Source: Jannaschia aquimarina
GTDB taxonomy: Bacteria > Pseudomonadota > Alphaproteobacteria > Rhodobacterales > Rhodobacteraceae
Direction: 5' to 3'
NCBI RefSeq assembly: GCF_000877395.1
Contig: NZ_JYFE01000055.1
Span: 1-63,155, forward strand
DNA: 63,155 nucleotides
Positions within the stretch are counted from its first letter, which is position 1. Every line of letters begins with the position of its first letter. The translations under genes were made by a program, and so were the position numbers. Shown piece by piece: positions 7,954 to 16,923 of the stretch. The notes under the pieces are model-generated. The model searched no databases, was not told the DNA's origin, and saw only the letters and a list, made by a program, of their open reading frames with translations.

Positions 7954-8916
7954 ATGGCATTGCTTCAGGACGCTCGGGATCAGGTCGATCGTGCCTTTAC
8001 CGGCGGGTCCAAGGGCCTCGACATGGAGAACGCCTTCGGCGGCGCGCTATCGGCGTTCCGGCGACGGTATACGCGGGATCTGACAGACTACGACCTCGCC
8101 ATCACCGGCGTGCCCTTCGATCAGGCGGTCACCCACCGGCCCGGCAGCCGCTTCGGTCCGCGTGCCGTCCGCGAGGCGTCGACGCTGCAGGTCTTCGACC
8201 CGCCCTGGGGCTGGGACGGCTTCTCTCCGCTCGAGGAGCTGGCGATCGCCGATTACGGGGATGCTGGTTTCGACTACGCGCAGGTCTCGGAGTTTCCCGG
8301 CGCCTTGCGTGATCACATCCGGGGGATCCTCGCGCAGGGGGCGGGGTGCCTGTCGATCGGGGGCGACCATTATGTCAGCTTCCCGATCCTTCAGGCCCAT
8401 GCCGAGAAATACGGACCTCTGGCGCTGATCCAGTTCGACGCCCATTCCGATACCTGGCCCGACGACGACATGGACCGGATCGACCACGGCACGATGTTCT
8501 ACAAGGCCGTGAAATCAGGCATCGTCGACCCGGAGCGGAGCATCCAGGTCGGCATCCGCACGGTGAATGCCGACCCGTTGGGCGTCGAGACGATCACCGC
8601 CCGCGACGTGCGGGAACTGGGCACCGCAGAGGTCGCGGCGCGCATCAGGGCGCGGGTGGGGCAGCACCCGGCCTACCTGACCTTCGATATCGACGGGCTG
8701 GACCCCGCCTTCGCGCCCGGCACGGGCACCCCGGTCTGGGGTGGACTGACCAGCGGGCAGGCGGCGGACATCCTGCGCGACATCGCCGGGATCAACCTGG
8801 TCGGCGGCGACGTCGTAGAGGTGGCTCCGCAATACGATCCGTCCGGGGGGACCGCCGTCGCGGCGGCCCATGTCCTGATGGAGCTGATCTGCCTCTGGGG
8901 CTGGACCCGCCGGTGA
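7954..8916 (+). CDS. speB: Agmatinase (ureohydrolase family)
   Basis: This 320-residue ureohydrolase is predicted to split agmatine into putrescine and urea using two manganese ions. Metal ligands are visible as 'GGDHYVS' (His), 'FDAHSDTW' (Asp-His-Asp) and 'FDIDGLDPAFAPGTG' (Asp-x-Asp). The length fits agmatinase; other guanidino acids cannot be excluded as substrates because the family is promiscuous. The ATG at 7954 follows an AGGAGG site. Its TGA overlaps the GTG of the following hydrolase (GTGA). Confidence 0.87.
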   Translation: MALLQDARDQVDRAFTGGSKGLDMENAFGGALSAFRRRYTRDLTDYDLAITGVPFDQAVTHRPGSRFGPRAVREASTLQVFDPPWGWDGFSPLEELAIADYGDAGFDYAQVSEFPGALRDHIRGILAQGAGCLSIGGDHYVSFPILQAHAEKYGPLALIQFDAHSDTWPDDDMDRIDHGTMFYKAVKSGIVDPERSIQVGIRTVNADPLGVETITARDVRELGTAEVAARIRARVGQHPAYLTFDIDGLDPAFAPGTGTPVWGGLTSGQAADILRDIAGINLVGGDVVEVAPQYDPSGGTAVAAAHVLMELICLWGWTRR

Positions 8917-9986
8917 GGAGGGTCCTGATCTTCATGGCCGCCTGCCTGGCGGGGCTCTGGGCCGGGTTCCGGATCTCCCAGGGCCCGGCCGGAACGCCTC
9001 CGGCGGCCACCGAGTCGCAACAGGCGGCAGCACAGGCCTATCTCGCGCAGAACCTCGCTCCGATGCCCGACGGCTGGGACCGGGACCTGTTTCTGGCCGC
9101 CCCCGGCGTCACGCTGGAGGTCGGAACGGCGCCCGCTGCAGGTCCCGCCAAGGGGACGCTGGTCTTCGTTCCCGGCTATACAGCGCCGCTGGACATGTAC
9201 GGGGCGGAGTTCTCGCGCCTGCGGGCGGCGGGCTGGAACGTGGCCGCCTTCAGCTATCGCGGGCAGGGACGCTCGGTTCGCCGTGGACCGGACCCGCAGA
9301 TGGGATGGATGGGAGACATGGCCCATCTGGCCGCGGATCTGGCGGCCTATGTGCGGACACTGGATGGGCCGGTCGGCGTCATGGCCGTCTCGAAGGGGGG
9401 CCATATCGCGCTGAGGATGGCGATCGACGCAGGCCCCGATGTCCTGGGCTACGCCCTCGTCGCTCCCATGGTGGCGATCCGGACCGAACCGTTTTCACCC
9501 GGCCTGGCGCAGGGGCTGGCAATGGCGCTTCCGGTGATCGGCCTGGCCGACACCTACGCGCCGGCGCAGGGGCCGTGGGACGGGGCGGATGTCTTCGACG
9601 ACCCCGCCGCTCTGGCGGAAGGCGGGACCTGCGCCCGCGATCCGGCCCGCGCCCATCTCCGCGAGGCGCTCTTCACACTCGAGCCGGGGTTGCGCGTGGG
9701 CGGGCCGTCGGCACGCTGGATCGCCGAGGTTTTCGAGGCCCAGGACGTTCTGCGCGATCGGGCCGGGGATATCGCCACGCCGGTCTGGATGGCGCTCGCC
9801 TCGGATGACGGCAGCGTCGTCACCGAAGCGTCGGAGGCGCTCTGCCGCGCGATGGGGGATTGCGTCTCGGTCGAGGTGCCCGACAGCCTGCATTGCATGA
9901 TCGAAGACCGGCCAGAGATCCGCGACGCCGTGTTCGACGGGGCACTTGCGTTCTTTGAGGCCCGTCTGGCGGCGGACCGTCCCTAG
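8913..9986 (+). CDS. Alpha/beta hydrolase with an N-terminal membrane anchor
   Basis: The 357-residue alpha/beta hydrolase resembles the serine aminopeptidase S33/monoglyceride lipase group. A short basic N-terminus (VRRVLIF) and a hydrophobic stretch form a probable signal anchor or signal peptide, so it may act outside the cytoplasm. The nucleophile elbow is 'MAVSKGGH', with Ala in place of the first Gly of GxSxG; 'LASDDGS' and 'DSLHCM' fit the acid and histidine. The GTG at 8913 overlaps the agmatinase stop; an ATG at 8934 is possible but would lose the basic anchor. Its TAG shares the same CTAG with the stop of the convergent regulator gene. The substrate is unknown. Confidence 0.8.
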   Translation: MRRVLIFMAACLAGLWAGFRISQGPAGTPPAATESQQAAAQAYLAQNLAPMPDGWDRDLFLAAPGVTLEVGTAPAAGPAKGTLVFVPGYTAPLDMYGAEFSRLRAAGWNVAAFSYRGQGRSVRRGPDPQMGWMGDMAHLAADLAAYVRTLDGPVGVMAVSKGGHIALRMAIDAGPDVLGYALVAPMVAIRTEPFSPGLAQGLAMALPVIGLADTYAPAQGPWDGADVFDDPAALAEGGTCARDPARAHLREALFTLEPGLRVGGPSARWIAEVFEAQDVLRDRAGDIATPVWMALASDDGSVVTEASEALCRAMGDCVSVEVPDSLHCMIEDRPEIRDAVFDGALAFFEARLAADRP

Positions 9987-10621
9987 CGCGACAACCCGGT
10001 CCCCTGGAGCACGCCGTGTTCCATCGCGTAGCGCGTCAGGCCGGCGGTAGAGCTGATGCCCAGCTTGCGCTTGAGGTTCTTGCGATGGGTCTCGACCGTC
10101 CGGACGGAGATATCGAGCGCGGCCGCCACCTCCTTGTTGGAACGGCCCTGGGCCAGATGCAGCAGGATCGTCTGCTCGCGCGAGGTCAGCGGCTCGGTCC
10201 CATCGGCCGGCTCCAGCGCGCTTTCGGCGCCGGGGCAGAGGTAGCGCTCCCCGGACAGGACGACGTCGATGGCACGCCGGATCTCTTGGCTGTCCTGATC
10301 CTTGAGGCAGTATCCGGCCGCGCCGTGGCGCAGGGCGGTGGCGACATATTCGCGGGTATCGTGCATCGACAGGATCAGAACCCGGATCTCCGGATGGCGG
10401 TCGCGCAGGATCTCGGTCGCCGACAGGCCGTCGACGCCCGGCATGTTGAGATCCAAGAGCGCCACGTCCGGGTGCAATTCGCCCGCGGCGGCGACGGCGG
10501 CGGCACCGTCCCCCACCGCGCCGACCACATCCAGATCGTCGTAGGTTTCCAAGAGGGCGCGGATGCCCTCGGCGACCATCGGGTGGTCGTCGGCGATCAG
10601 GATGCGGATCGGTCTGTCCAT
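9983..10621 (-). CDS. NarL/FixJ-type response regulator
   Basis: This 212-residue protein has a receiver domain (acidic pair Asp11-Asp12 in 'ILIADDHPMV', phosphoacceptor Asp57 in 'VALLDLNMPG', Lys in 'CLKDQDS') followed by a LuxR-type helix-turn-helix ('LTSREQTILLHLAQGRSNKEVA', 'RTVETHRKNL'). The start at 10621 has AAGGA upstream. A GTG at 10675 overlaps the kinase stop but would add an unlikely 18-residue tail. It lies 50 bases after the sensor kinase gene and almost certainly pairs with it. The divergent TRAP operon at 12297 is its likely target. Confidence 0.93.
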   Translation of the reverse strand: MDRPIRILIADDHPMVAEGIRALLETYDDLDVVGAVGDGAAAVAAAGELHPDVALLDLNMPGVDGLSATEILRDRHPEIRVLILSMHDTREYVATALRHGAAGYCLKDQDSQEIRRAIDVVLSGERYLCPGAESALEPADGTEPLTSREQTILLHLAQGRSNKEVAAALDISVRTVETHRKNLKRKLGISSTAGLTRYAMEHGVLQGTGLSR

Positions 10622-10671
10622 GGCGCGCGTCCTTAGCGGGGCGCACAGGCCCGGCGCAAGCGCCGCGTCGC

Positions 10672-12072
10672 TCACTCCGCGGCGTGGCGCGGGGTCTCGG
10701 CCTCGGGCGCCAGCAGGTGCGACAGAGGCACGGTCGCCTCGATCACGGTGCCACGTCCGTCGGGGCCGGACTTCAGTTCCAGTGTCCCGTCGAGCTGCTC
10801 GATGCGCTCGGCGATGTTGCGCAGGCCCAGCCCGCCCCGCGCGCGGCTGCCCAGCCCGATCCCGTCATCGGCGATGCGCAGGGTTGCGCCCTTGCGATGG
10901 CCGAAGACGCGCATCTCGACGCGGGTGGCATTCGCGTGGCGCTCGATATTGGTCAGCGCCTCCTGCGCGATGCGGTAGAGCGTCGTCTTCGCCTCGATAT
11001 CGAGCCGGTTGCGGAAGACGACGGTCTGGAAGGCGACGGGCAACCCGGTGCGCGCCTCGAACGCATCGCACAGCGCCTTGAGCGCCGGGCCCAGGCCGAG
11101 ATCGTCCAGGACGCCCGGCCGCAGGTCATGGCTGATGCGGCGGACCTCGCCGATCGCCCCCTGAAGGCCGTCCACCGCTCCGTCAAGCGCATCTCCGGCG
11201 CGGGGGTCGCCCTTGCCTGCCAGCCGCCGGGCCAGTTCCAGCTTGAACCGGATGCCCACGAGGATCTGGCTGATCCCGTCATGGAGTTCCCGGGCCACCC
11301 GGCCGCGCTCCTCCTCTTGGGTGTCGAGCACGCGTTGGGTCAGTTCCTTCAGCTTCACATCCGCCAGCCGGCGTTCTCGTACCGTGATCAGGAAGCCCGA
11401 CAGGAACACGCCCAGCAGGGCCAGCCCCGTCACTGCCCCGATGGTGAGGAACGTGGCGCGCACCCGTTCGCGCAACTCGCTGCGTGCCGTCACCGTTCGC
11501 GCCAGAACGTCGTCCAGAAAGACGCCGGTGCCGATCACCCAGCGCCAGTCCTGAAGGCCCATCACATAGGAGAGCATCGCCGCTTCCTCGCCGGTCGACG
11601 GCTTGGGCCAGACGAAGGTGTGATAGCCCGACCCCTCGCGCGAGAGTTCGATCAGCCGGTCGGTGACGGGCGTGCCGGTCGCATCCTCGAGGCCGGACCA
11701 GTTGCGGCCGATGAGCCAGGTCTGCCGGGGGGCGACCAGATTGCCGCCATCGTAGTCGAAGACGAAGAAATACCCCTCCTTGCCGTAGGTCATCGCCGAA
11801 AGAATCTGCGTGACGCGCAGCTTGGCCTCCTCGTCGTCGGGGGCGGCGTTGCCGTAGATCGTCACGACCGCGTTGCGGGCCAGTTGGACGTAGTTGCGCA
11901 ACTCCTCCCGCTTGGCGGCGACGAGCGTCTGTTCCAGCGCCGCGATTTCCTGGCTGGCGACACGTTCCGACTGCCACGCCACCAGAAGCGCGATCGCAGC
12001 CGCCGCCAGGATCAGCGGCGTCGCGGCGAGCAGCAGCAGCTTCGTGCCGTAAGAGGGGCGGGCGAGGGCCAT
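10672..12072 (-). CDS. Membrane sensor histidine kinase with periplasmic Cache domain
   Basis: The 466-residue protein has a first membrane helix (about 10-33), a periplasmic single Cache domain (about 35-195, with the typical 'GYFFVFDYDGGNLVAP' and 'WRWVIGTGVFLDDV'), a second helix (about 208-230), a HisKA_3 dimerisation domain with His264 in 'VARELHDGISQ', and a HATPase domain with 'NIERHANATRVEM' and 'GLGLRNIAERI'. Single-Cache kinases of this form usually sense small carboxylates. It precedes its regulator and is divergent from a TRAP carboxylate transporter, which fits control of uptake by the ligand. Confidence 0.93.
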   Translation of the reverse strand: MALARPSYGTKLLLLAATPLILAAAAIALLVAWQSERVASQEIAALEQTLVAAKREELRNYVQLARNAVVTIYGNAAPDDEEAKLRVTQILSAMTYGKEGYFFVFDYDGGNLVAPRQTWLIGRNWSGLEDATGTPVTDRLIELSREGSGYHTFVWPKPSTGEEAAMLSYVMGLQDWRWVIGTGVFLDDVLARTVTARSELRERVRATFLTIGAVTGLALLGVFLSGFLITVRERRLADVKLKELTQRVLDTQEEERGRVARELHDGISQILVGIRFKLELARRLAGKGDPRAGDALDGAVDGLQGAIGEVRRISHDLRPGVLDDLGLGPALKALCDAFEARTGLPVAFQTVVFRNRLDIEAKTTLYRIAQEALTNIERHANATRVEMRVFGHRKGATLRIADDGIGLGSRARGGLGLRNIAERIEQLDGTLELKSGPDGRGTVIEATVPLSHLLAPEAETPRHAAE

Positions 12073-12193
12073 GACGCGCGATCGAACATCAATCCGGCCG
12101 GATTTTCCAGCGGAACCGGCCTGACGGGTGCATCACTGGCCTGTGGGACCGCCCAGGTGCTGGCGGTCGCGGGGTCTGCGTAGTTTACGGTAT

Positions 12194-12221
12194 TTGACTC
12201 GCCGTCACCGGTCGCTAGGGT
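12194..12221 (+). promoter_or_regulatory. Candidate sigma-70 promoter of the TRAP operon
   Basis: TTGACT (12194-12199), a 16-base spacer and TAGGGT (12216-12221) resemble a housekeeping promoter, about 75 bases upstream of the dctP ATG. The divergent gap (12073-12296) must also hold the sensor kinase promoter and any regulator sites; I do not see a clear operator palindrome. Confidence 0.35.
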
Positions 12222-12296
12222 CCGCGCACGCCTGAACAAAGGTTGCGCTTCGACCGGGAGGGTTGGGGCGCCGTAACAAGAAACGGGGAGGATGCA

Positions 12297-13379
12297 ATGG
12301 ACCGTCGTTCATTCCTTAAGAATTCCACCATCGGTGCCGGTGCTGCCGGCGCGACCGCGCTTGCCGCACCCGCCTACGCGCAGGGCAACCGGACCCTCAC
12401 GCTGGTCACCACCTGGGGCCGTGGCCTCGCCGGTGTCCACGATTCCGCGCAGCGCGTTGCCGACACGATCACCGCCATGACCGACGGCACGCTGACCGTC
12501 GATCTCAAGGCCGCCGGCGAACTGGTCGGCGCCTTCGAGGTGTTCGACGCGGTGACCTCCGGTCAGGCCGACATGTATCACGGCGCCGACTACTACTTCG
12601 TCGGTCAGCATCCGGGCTACGCGTTCTTTACGTCCGTGCCCTTCGGCATGACCGCCCAGGAGCTGTCGAACTGGTACTACCATGCCGGCGGCATGGAGCT
12701 GCATGACGAACTCGGCCAGATCTTCGGGCTGAAGTCGTTCCTCGCGGGCAACACGGGCGCCCAGGCGGGCGGCTGGTTCCGCAACGAGGTGACCGGCCCC
12801 GAGGACTTCCAGGGCCTCAAGTTCCGCATGCCCGGCCTCGGCGGCCAGGCGCTCGGCAAGATGGGCGCTTCCGTCCAGAACCTGCCTGGCGCGGAAGTGT
12901 ACCAGGCGCTGGCCTCCGGCGCGATCGACGGAACCGAGTGGATCGGCCCCTGGGCCGACGAGAAGGCCGGCTTCCAGGAGATCACCAAGACCTACTACAC
13001 CGCCGGCTTCCACGAGCCGGGCGCGGGTCTGTCGCTGGCCACGAACCGGGACGTCTTCGACAGCCTGACCCCGGCCCAGCAGAAGATCATCGAGATCGCT
13101 TCGGCCGAATGCCACCAGTGGAACCTCGCGCAGTTCCTCATGAACAACGGCGCGGCGCTGGATCGCCTGCAATCCGCCGGCGTGACGGTCCGCGAATTCC
13201 CCGAAAGCGTCTGGGACGCCATGGGGACCGCGTCCACCGAGACGCTGGACGAGAACATGGGCGACGAGATCTTCGCCCGCATCCGCGAGAGCTACAACGA
13301 CTCGATGCGGAAGTCCTCGAACTGGATCCAGCGCTCCGAGTCGGCCTACCGCGCGCAGCGCGACCGGGTGATGGGCTAA
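12297..13379 (+). CDS. dctP: TRAP transporter substrate-binding protein (DctP family, TakP-like)
   Basis: This 360-residue periplasmic solute receptor starts with 'MDRRSFLKNS' and an Ala-rich segment ending AYA-QG, a twin-arginine (Tat) signal. The DctP fold is clear. The segments 'AFEVFDAVTSGQADM', 'GWFRNEVTGPEDFQGLKFRMPG' (with the ligand arginine) and 'AIDGTEWIGPWADEKAGF' are like TakP, the 2-oxo monocarboxylate receptor of Rhodobacter, and the 'mannitol/chloroaromatic' group. The start has a GGGGAGGA site. Strong hairpins separate it from dctQ. Ligand: probably a carboxylate, perhaps a 2-oxo acid; this is inference. Confidence 0.9.
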   Translation: MDRRSFLKNSTIGAGAAGATALAAPAYAQGNRTLTLVTTWGRGLAGVHDSAQRVADTITAMTDGTLTVDLKAAGELVGAFEVFDAVTSGQADMYHGADYYFVGQHPGYAFFTSVPFGMTAQELSNWYYHAGGMELHDELGQIFGLKSFLAGNTGAQAGGWFRNEVTGPEDFQGLKFRMPGLGGQALGKMGASVQNLPGAEVYQALASGAIDGTEWIGPWADEKAGFQEITKTYYTAGFHEPGAGLSLATNRDVFDSLTPAQQKIIEIASAECHQWNLAQFLMNNGAALDRLQSAGVTVREFPESVWDAMGTASTETLDENMGDEIFARIRESYNDSMRKSSNWIQRSESAYRAQRDRVMG

Positions 13380-13427
13380 GGATCCACTCCGGGGCCTCGG
13401 TCCCGGACGACAGGATCGACATAGCGA

Positions 13428-13454
13428 GGGGATGGCCCGGACCGGGCCGTCCCC
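13428..13454 (+). other. Long GC hairpin between dctP and dctQ
   Basis: Two 13-base arms (13428-13440 and 13442-13454) are complementary except for one T-G wobble. The site lies 48 bases after the dctP stop. Such stems after a binding-protein gene usually stabilise its mRNA or partly stop transcription so that more receptor than permease is made. No T-run follows. Confidence 0.6.
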
Positions 13455-13479
13455 GTCCGTGCAAAGACCGGCGCGTCCC

Positions 13480-13519
13480 CTGCGGGGCGGGCCCAACCGA
13501 CGGGGCCGAGGCCCCGCAG
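13480..13519 (+). other. Second hairpin in the dctP-dctQ gap
   Basis: CTGCGGGGC (13480-13488) and GCCCCGCAG (13511-13519) form a perfect 9-bp stem. It ends 16 bases before the dctQ ATG, close enough to affect the ribosome site (TTGGGGGGACGTC). Together with the stem at 13428 it makes this 156-base gap highly structured. Confidence 0.5.
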
Positions 13520-13535
13520 ACGTTGGGGGGACGTC

Positions 13536-14477
13536 ATGCTCGACGCAATCGTGGCCTTCTTCACCGGGCTGGCGCTGGCCGTCGCCCATCTGTTCCAGGC
13601 GATCTTCAATCCGGGCAGCTGGCTGGCCTGGATCGGGGGCCTGAACCCCGAGGGCGCGGATCCCGATCAGGTCATCGAGATCAAGCAGTCGCTGATGCGC
13701 CTCATCTATTACGGCGCCTCGACGGAGCTGTTCTTCGTCTGTCTCCTCGTATTTCTGATCATCACCGTCGCGGGCTATTTCAGCCGCCGCTTCCTCTGGG
13801 GCCTCGTGCGCGGGCTTGAGGCCGGGCTCAACTTCGTGGGCCGCGTCGCCGCCTGGGCGGGTCTGCTAATGGTGCTGCAGCAGACCATGATCGTCTTTCT
13901 GCAGCGGATCTTCCGGGTGTCCGAGATCAGCCTCGGGCCGTTCGGATCCACCTTCAGCTTCGATCTGAGCTGGTGGTCGGAAGAACTGAAGCTCTACAAC
14001 GCGATGATCGTCTGCCTCTGCGTGGCGTGGACCTTCATTCAGGGCGGCCACGTCCGTGTCGACCTGGTCTATTCCGCCGTTTCGCATCGCACCAAGCGGG
14101 CCATCGACATGTTCGGCTCACTGGTCTTCATGGTGCCGGCGCTGGTCCTGATCTGGCTCTATTCCTGGTTCTTCTTCTGGCGCTCGATGATCACGCCGGC
14201 CACTTCGGCCAGCGATCCGCTCGACCGGATGCTGCTCAAGGCGCGCGCAGTCCGCTGGAATATCGAGACCATCGGCTTCAGCCCGAACGGGTTCAACGCC
14301 TACTTCCTGTTCAAGGTCCTGATCCTGCTCTTCGTGCTCACGGCGCTGTTGCAGGCCTGCGCATTCTTCTGGCGCAGCTGGCTGGAATACCGCGAAGGCG
14401 AGATGAGTGCGGGCCGCTATCTGGATCGCGACATCCTGGGCGATGAGACGGCCGAGAAGGCCGCGCAAATTCACTGA
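13536..14477 (+). CDS. dctQ: TRAP transporter small permease (DctQ), long form
   Basis: The 313-residue membrane protein is the small subunit of a TRAP transporter. At least five hydrophobic helices are visible, and 'WWSEELKLYNAMIVCLCVAWTF' contains the conserved acidic/aromatic region of DctQ, followed by 'IQGGHVRVDLVY'. It is longer than common DctQ proteins (about 160-200 residues) because of an extra N-terminal region with one or two helices and an extended C-terminus. It is followed after 33 bases by the large permease. It probably acts in the inner membrane with the TakP-like receptor. Confidence 0.87.
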   Translation: MLDAIVAFFTGLALAVAHLFQAIFNPGSWLAWIGGLNPEGADPDQVIEIKQSLMRLIYYGASTELFFVCLLVFLIITVAGYFSRRFLWGLVRGLEAGLNFVGRVAAWAGLLMVLQQTMIVFLQRIFRVSEISLGPFGSTFSFDLSWWSEELKLYNAMIVCLCVAWTFIQGGHVRVDLVYSAVSHRTKRAIDMFGSLVFMVPALVLIWLYSWFFFWRSMITPATSASDPLDRMLLKARAVRWNIETIGFSPNGFNAYFLFKVLILLFVLTALLQACAFFWRSWLEYREGEMSAGRYLDRDILGDETAEKAAQIH

Positions 14478-14510
14478 ACCGGGTCAAAGAAGCCCAGGGG
14501 GGACGGATAC

Positions 14511-16868
14511 ATGCTTTTCGGACTGGACGGGGTCGAAGTCGGCCTGATCATCGTCTTCCTCTGCCTCTTCGGCGCGATCATGTCGGGCTTCCCGGTGGCG
14601 TTCTCGATCGCGGGCGCGGGTGTTGTCAGCTTCGGGATCATCGCCGCGCTGGATAGCGCCGGGATCCTGATCCACCAGGCCATCGACACGTCATCGGCGG
14701 AATACGCCGCATTGCTGGCCGAGGGCGTCGCGAGGGACGCGATCTCGACCTTCCGATACCCCGAGCTTCCGCGCATCGAGGAACCGCTGTTCCCTGGCGG
14801 CTGGGAGCAGGCACTGGACCGCAATATCGGCTTCATCGTCAACCGCATGAACGAACGCGTGATCGCCGGCGCGTCGATCGAGACGCTGCTGGCGGTGGCG
14901 ATGTTCGTCATGATGGGCATCACGCTGGAGAGGTCCCGCATCGCGGACGACCTGTTGAATACGATGGCGCGGGTCTTCGGCCCGCTGCCGGGCGGTCTGG
15001 CCGTGTCCATCGTGATCGTTGGTGCCTTCCTCGCGGCCTCGACCGGGATCGTGGGCGCGACGGTTGTCACGATGGGTCTGCTGGCCCTGCCGACGATGCT
15101 GCGCAACAACTATTCGCCCGAACTGGCGACCGGCGTCATCGCGGCATCCGGGACGTTGGGCCAGATCATCCCGCCCTCCATCGTGATCGTGCTGCTGGGG
15201 ACGCTGGCGGGCGACATCTATTCCACCGCGCAGGAGCAGCGCGCCGCCAGCGTCGGATGCTCCGACGCGCTGACCTATCTGGGCGAACCGGCGGTGGTCT
15301 CGGTCGGCACCCTGTTCCAGGCGGCCCTGCTGCCGGGCATCCTGCTGGCCTTCTTCTACGGCGCCTATGCCTTCGGTTTCGCCCTGCTGAACCCGTCCAA
15401 GGCGCCGCCGGTCCAGCTTGACGGCGGGCGGGGCAGTGCCACGACGCGCGCCGACGCACTGACCTGGTTCCTGGGCATCCCGATCGCAATCATCCTCGGC
15501 GCCATCCTGCTCGGCCAGTTCGGCATCATCGGCGCGCAGGGGATCAATGTCGGGTCCTTCTCGCAGGCCGGCGAGACGGCGAGCCTTCGGACCAACGTGT
15601 CCGCCGCGTGTCAGGCCGCCATGATCGAATTGCACGGCCAGGCCGCGTGGGATGCGGCCGTCGCGCAGCAGGCGGCCATCGACGCGTCGGGCGGCGTGCA
15701 ACTCGCCCGGGAGCTCACGCCGGAAGAGATCGCCGAGCTTCGGGCCGCCGCCGTCGTCGGAGCCGCGCCTATCGGGATCGGCGTCGCGATCCTGTTTCTG
15801 GGTCTGGGCCTCGTGCTGTCCGTCGCGCGCGGGGTGAACCCGCTGGCCGATCCGCGGCCGCTCCTGATCGGCGCCGCGGGCATCCTGCTGGCGCTGGTGA
15901 TCGACATCGCGCTGATCGGGCCGCTCACCTCGTCGGGGACCACATTCGTCCTGATGGCGATCCCGCTGGCGATCACGCTCTTCGGCGTCTGGCCGGCCTT
16001 CAAGCGTCTCGCCGACAACGAGCTGCTGCGGGTCGTCTTCCCGCCGCTGGTCCTGATCGTCGCCGTGCTCGGTTCGATCCTCGGCGGGATCACGAACCCC
16101 ACGCCCGCAGCCGCGCTCGGGGCGTCGGGCGCGATCATGCTGGCCGCGTACCGCAAGCTGAAGGACGAGAACCGCACCGGCGCCACGATCCTGCTCGCTT
16201 CGCTGGCGCTGATCGTGATGCTTCTGTTCGGGATCAACTTCGACCTGCGCACCGGGCTCGGGACCACCACGGCCGCCGACTGGATCGCGCTGATCATCGC
16301 GCAGATCGCCTATCACGGCGCGTTCCTGGGGCTGCTTTACGCGTGCTACGTGCTGTTACGGACCGGCGTCCTGGGACCCGTCGTCCGCGAGACGGCCAAG
16401 GTGACGTCGATGGTCTTCACCATCCTGATCGGCTCGCAGCTTCTGAACCTCGTGCTGATCTCCTTCGGGGGCGAGCATTACATCCAGCAGTTCCTGCGTA
16501 GCTTCGACAACGAGATCGTGGTCTTCCTGATCGTGATGCTGGTCCTGTTCGTCCTGGGCTTCGTGCTCGACTTCCTGGAGATCATCTACATCGTCATCCC
16601 CATCGTCGGCCCCGTCATCTATGGCGGCACGCTGGATCCGAAATGGGTGACGATCATGGTTGCGGTGAACCTGCAGACGTCTTTCCTGACGCCGCCATTC
16701 GGGTTCGCGCTCTTCTACCTCAGGGGGGTCGCGCCGAAATCGGTGACGACGGGGCACATCTATCGCGGTGTCATCCCGTTCGTGCTGATCCAGGTGCTGG
16801 GACTGCTGACGCTCTACTTCTTCCCGCAGATCGTGACGATCGTCCCGGACCTCTTGCCCAACAACTGA
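14511..16868 (+). CDS. dctM: TRAP transporter large permease (DctM), giant form
   Basis: The 785-residue inner-membrane protein is the large TRAP subunit that moves substrate using a sodium gradient. The first part carries DctM signatures ('GFPVAFSIAGAGVV', 'GATVVTMGLLALPTMLRNNYSPELATGVIAASGTLGQIIPPS', quoted as separate landmarks). The last part carries 'FLEIIYIVIPIVGPVIYGG' and 'NLQTSFLTPPFGFALFYLRG'. Between them (about 300-560) lies a large insertion with several extra helices and a polar, Ala-rich stretch, so the protein is about 350 residues longer than usual (about 430). Long forms accompany TakP-like receptors in some roseobacters; the role of the insert is not known to me. Confidence 0.88.
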   Translation: MLFGLDGVEVGLIIVFLCLFGAIMSGFPVAFSIAGAGVVSFGIIAALDSAGILIHQAIDTSSAEYAALLAEGVARDAISTFRYPELPRIEEPLFPGGWEQALDRNIGFIVNRMNERVIAGASIETLLAVAMFVMMGITLERSRIADDLLNTMARVFGPLPGGLAVSIVIVGAFLAASTGIVGATVVTMGLLALPTMLRNNYSPELATGVIAASGTLGQIIPPSIVIVLLGTLAGDIYSTAQEQRAASVGCSDALTYLGEPAVVSVGTLFQAALLPGILLAFFYGAYAFGFALLNPSKAPPVQLDGGRGSATTRADALTWFLGIPIAIILGAILLGQFGIIGAQGINVGSFSQAGETASLRTNVSAACQAAMIELHGQAAWDAAVAQQAAIDASGGVQLARELTPEEIAELRAAAVVGAAPIGIGVAILFLGLGLVLSVARGVNPLADPRPLLIGAAGILLALVIDIALIGPLTSSGTTFVLMAIPLAITLFGVWPAFKRLADNELLRVVFPPLVLIVAVLGSILGGITNPTPAAALGASGAIMLAAYRKLKDENRTGATILLASLALIVMLLFGINFDLRTGLGTTTAADWIALIIAQIAYHGAFLGLLYACYVLLRTGVLGPVVRETAKVTSMVFTILIGSQLLNLVLISFGGEHYIQQFLRSFDNEIVVFLIVMLVLFVLGFVLDFLEIIYIVIPIVGPVIYGGTLDPKWVTIMVAVNLQTSFLTPPFGFALFYLRGVAPKSVTTGHIYRGVIPFVLIQVLGLLTLYFFPQIVTIVPDLLPNN

Positions 16869-16923
16869 CCCTTTTCATTGGGTTGTTCCGCCTGCTAGTC
16901 CCTTCGGGGGCAATGCCGCCGGG

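Noticed and set aside
10622-10675. Upstream GTG start for the response regulator, overlapping the kinase stop (GTGA)
   Set aside because: The added 18 residues do not resemble receiver N-termini, and the ATG at 10621 has its own AAGGA site.
16862-16893. Possible terminator hairpin at the end of the giant dctM (CAAC...CCC / GGGTTG with a T-run)
   Set aside because: The stem needs a three-base bulge that includes the stop codon and is weak; it is not listed as a feature.
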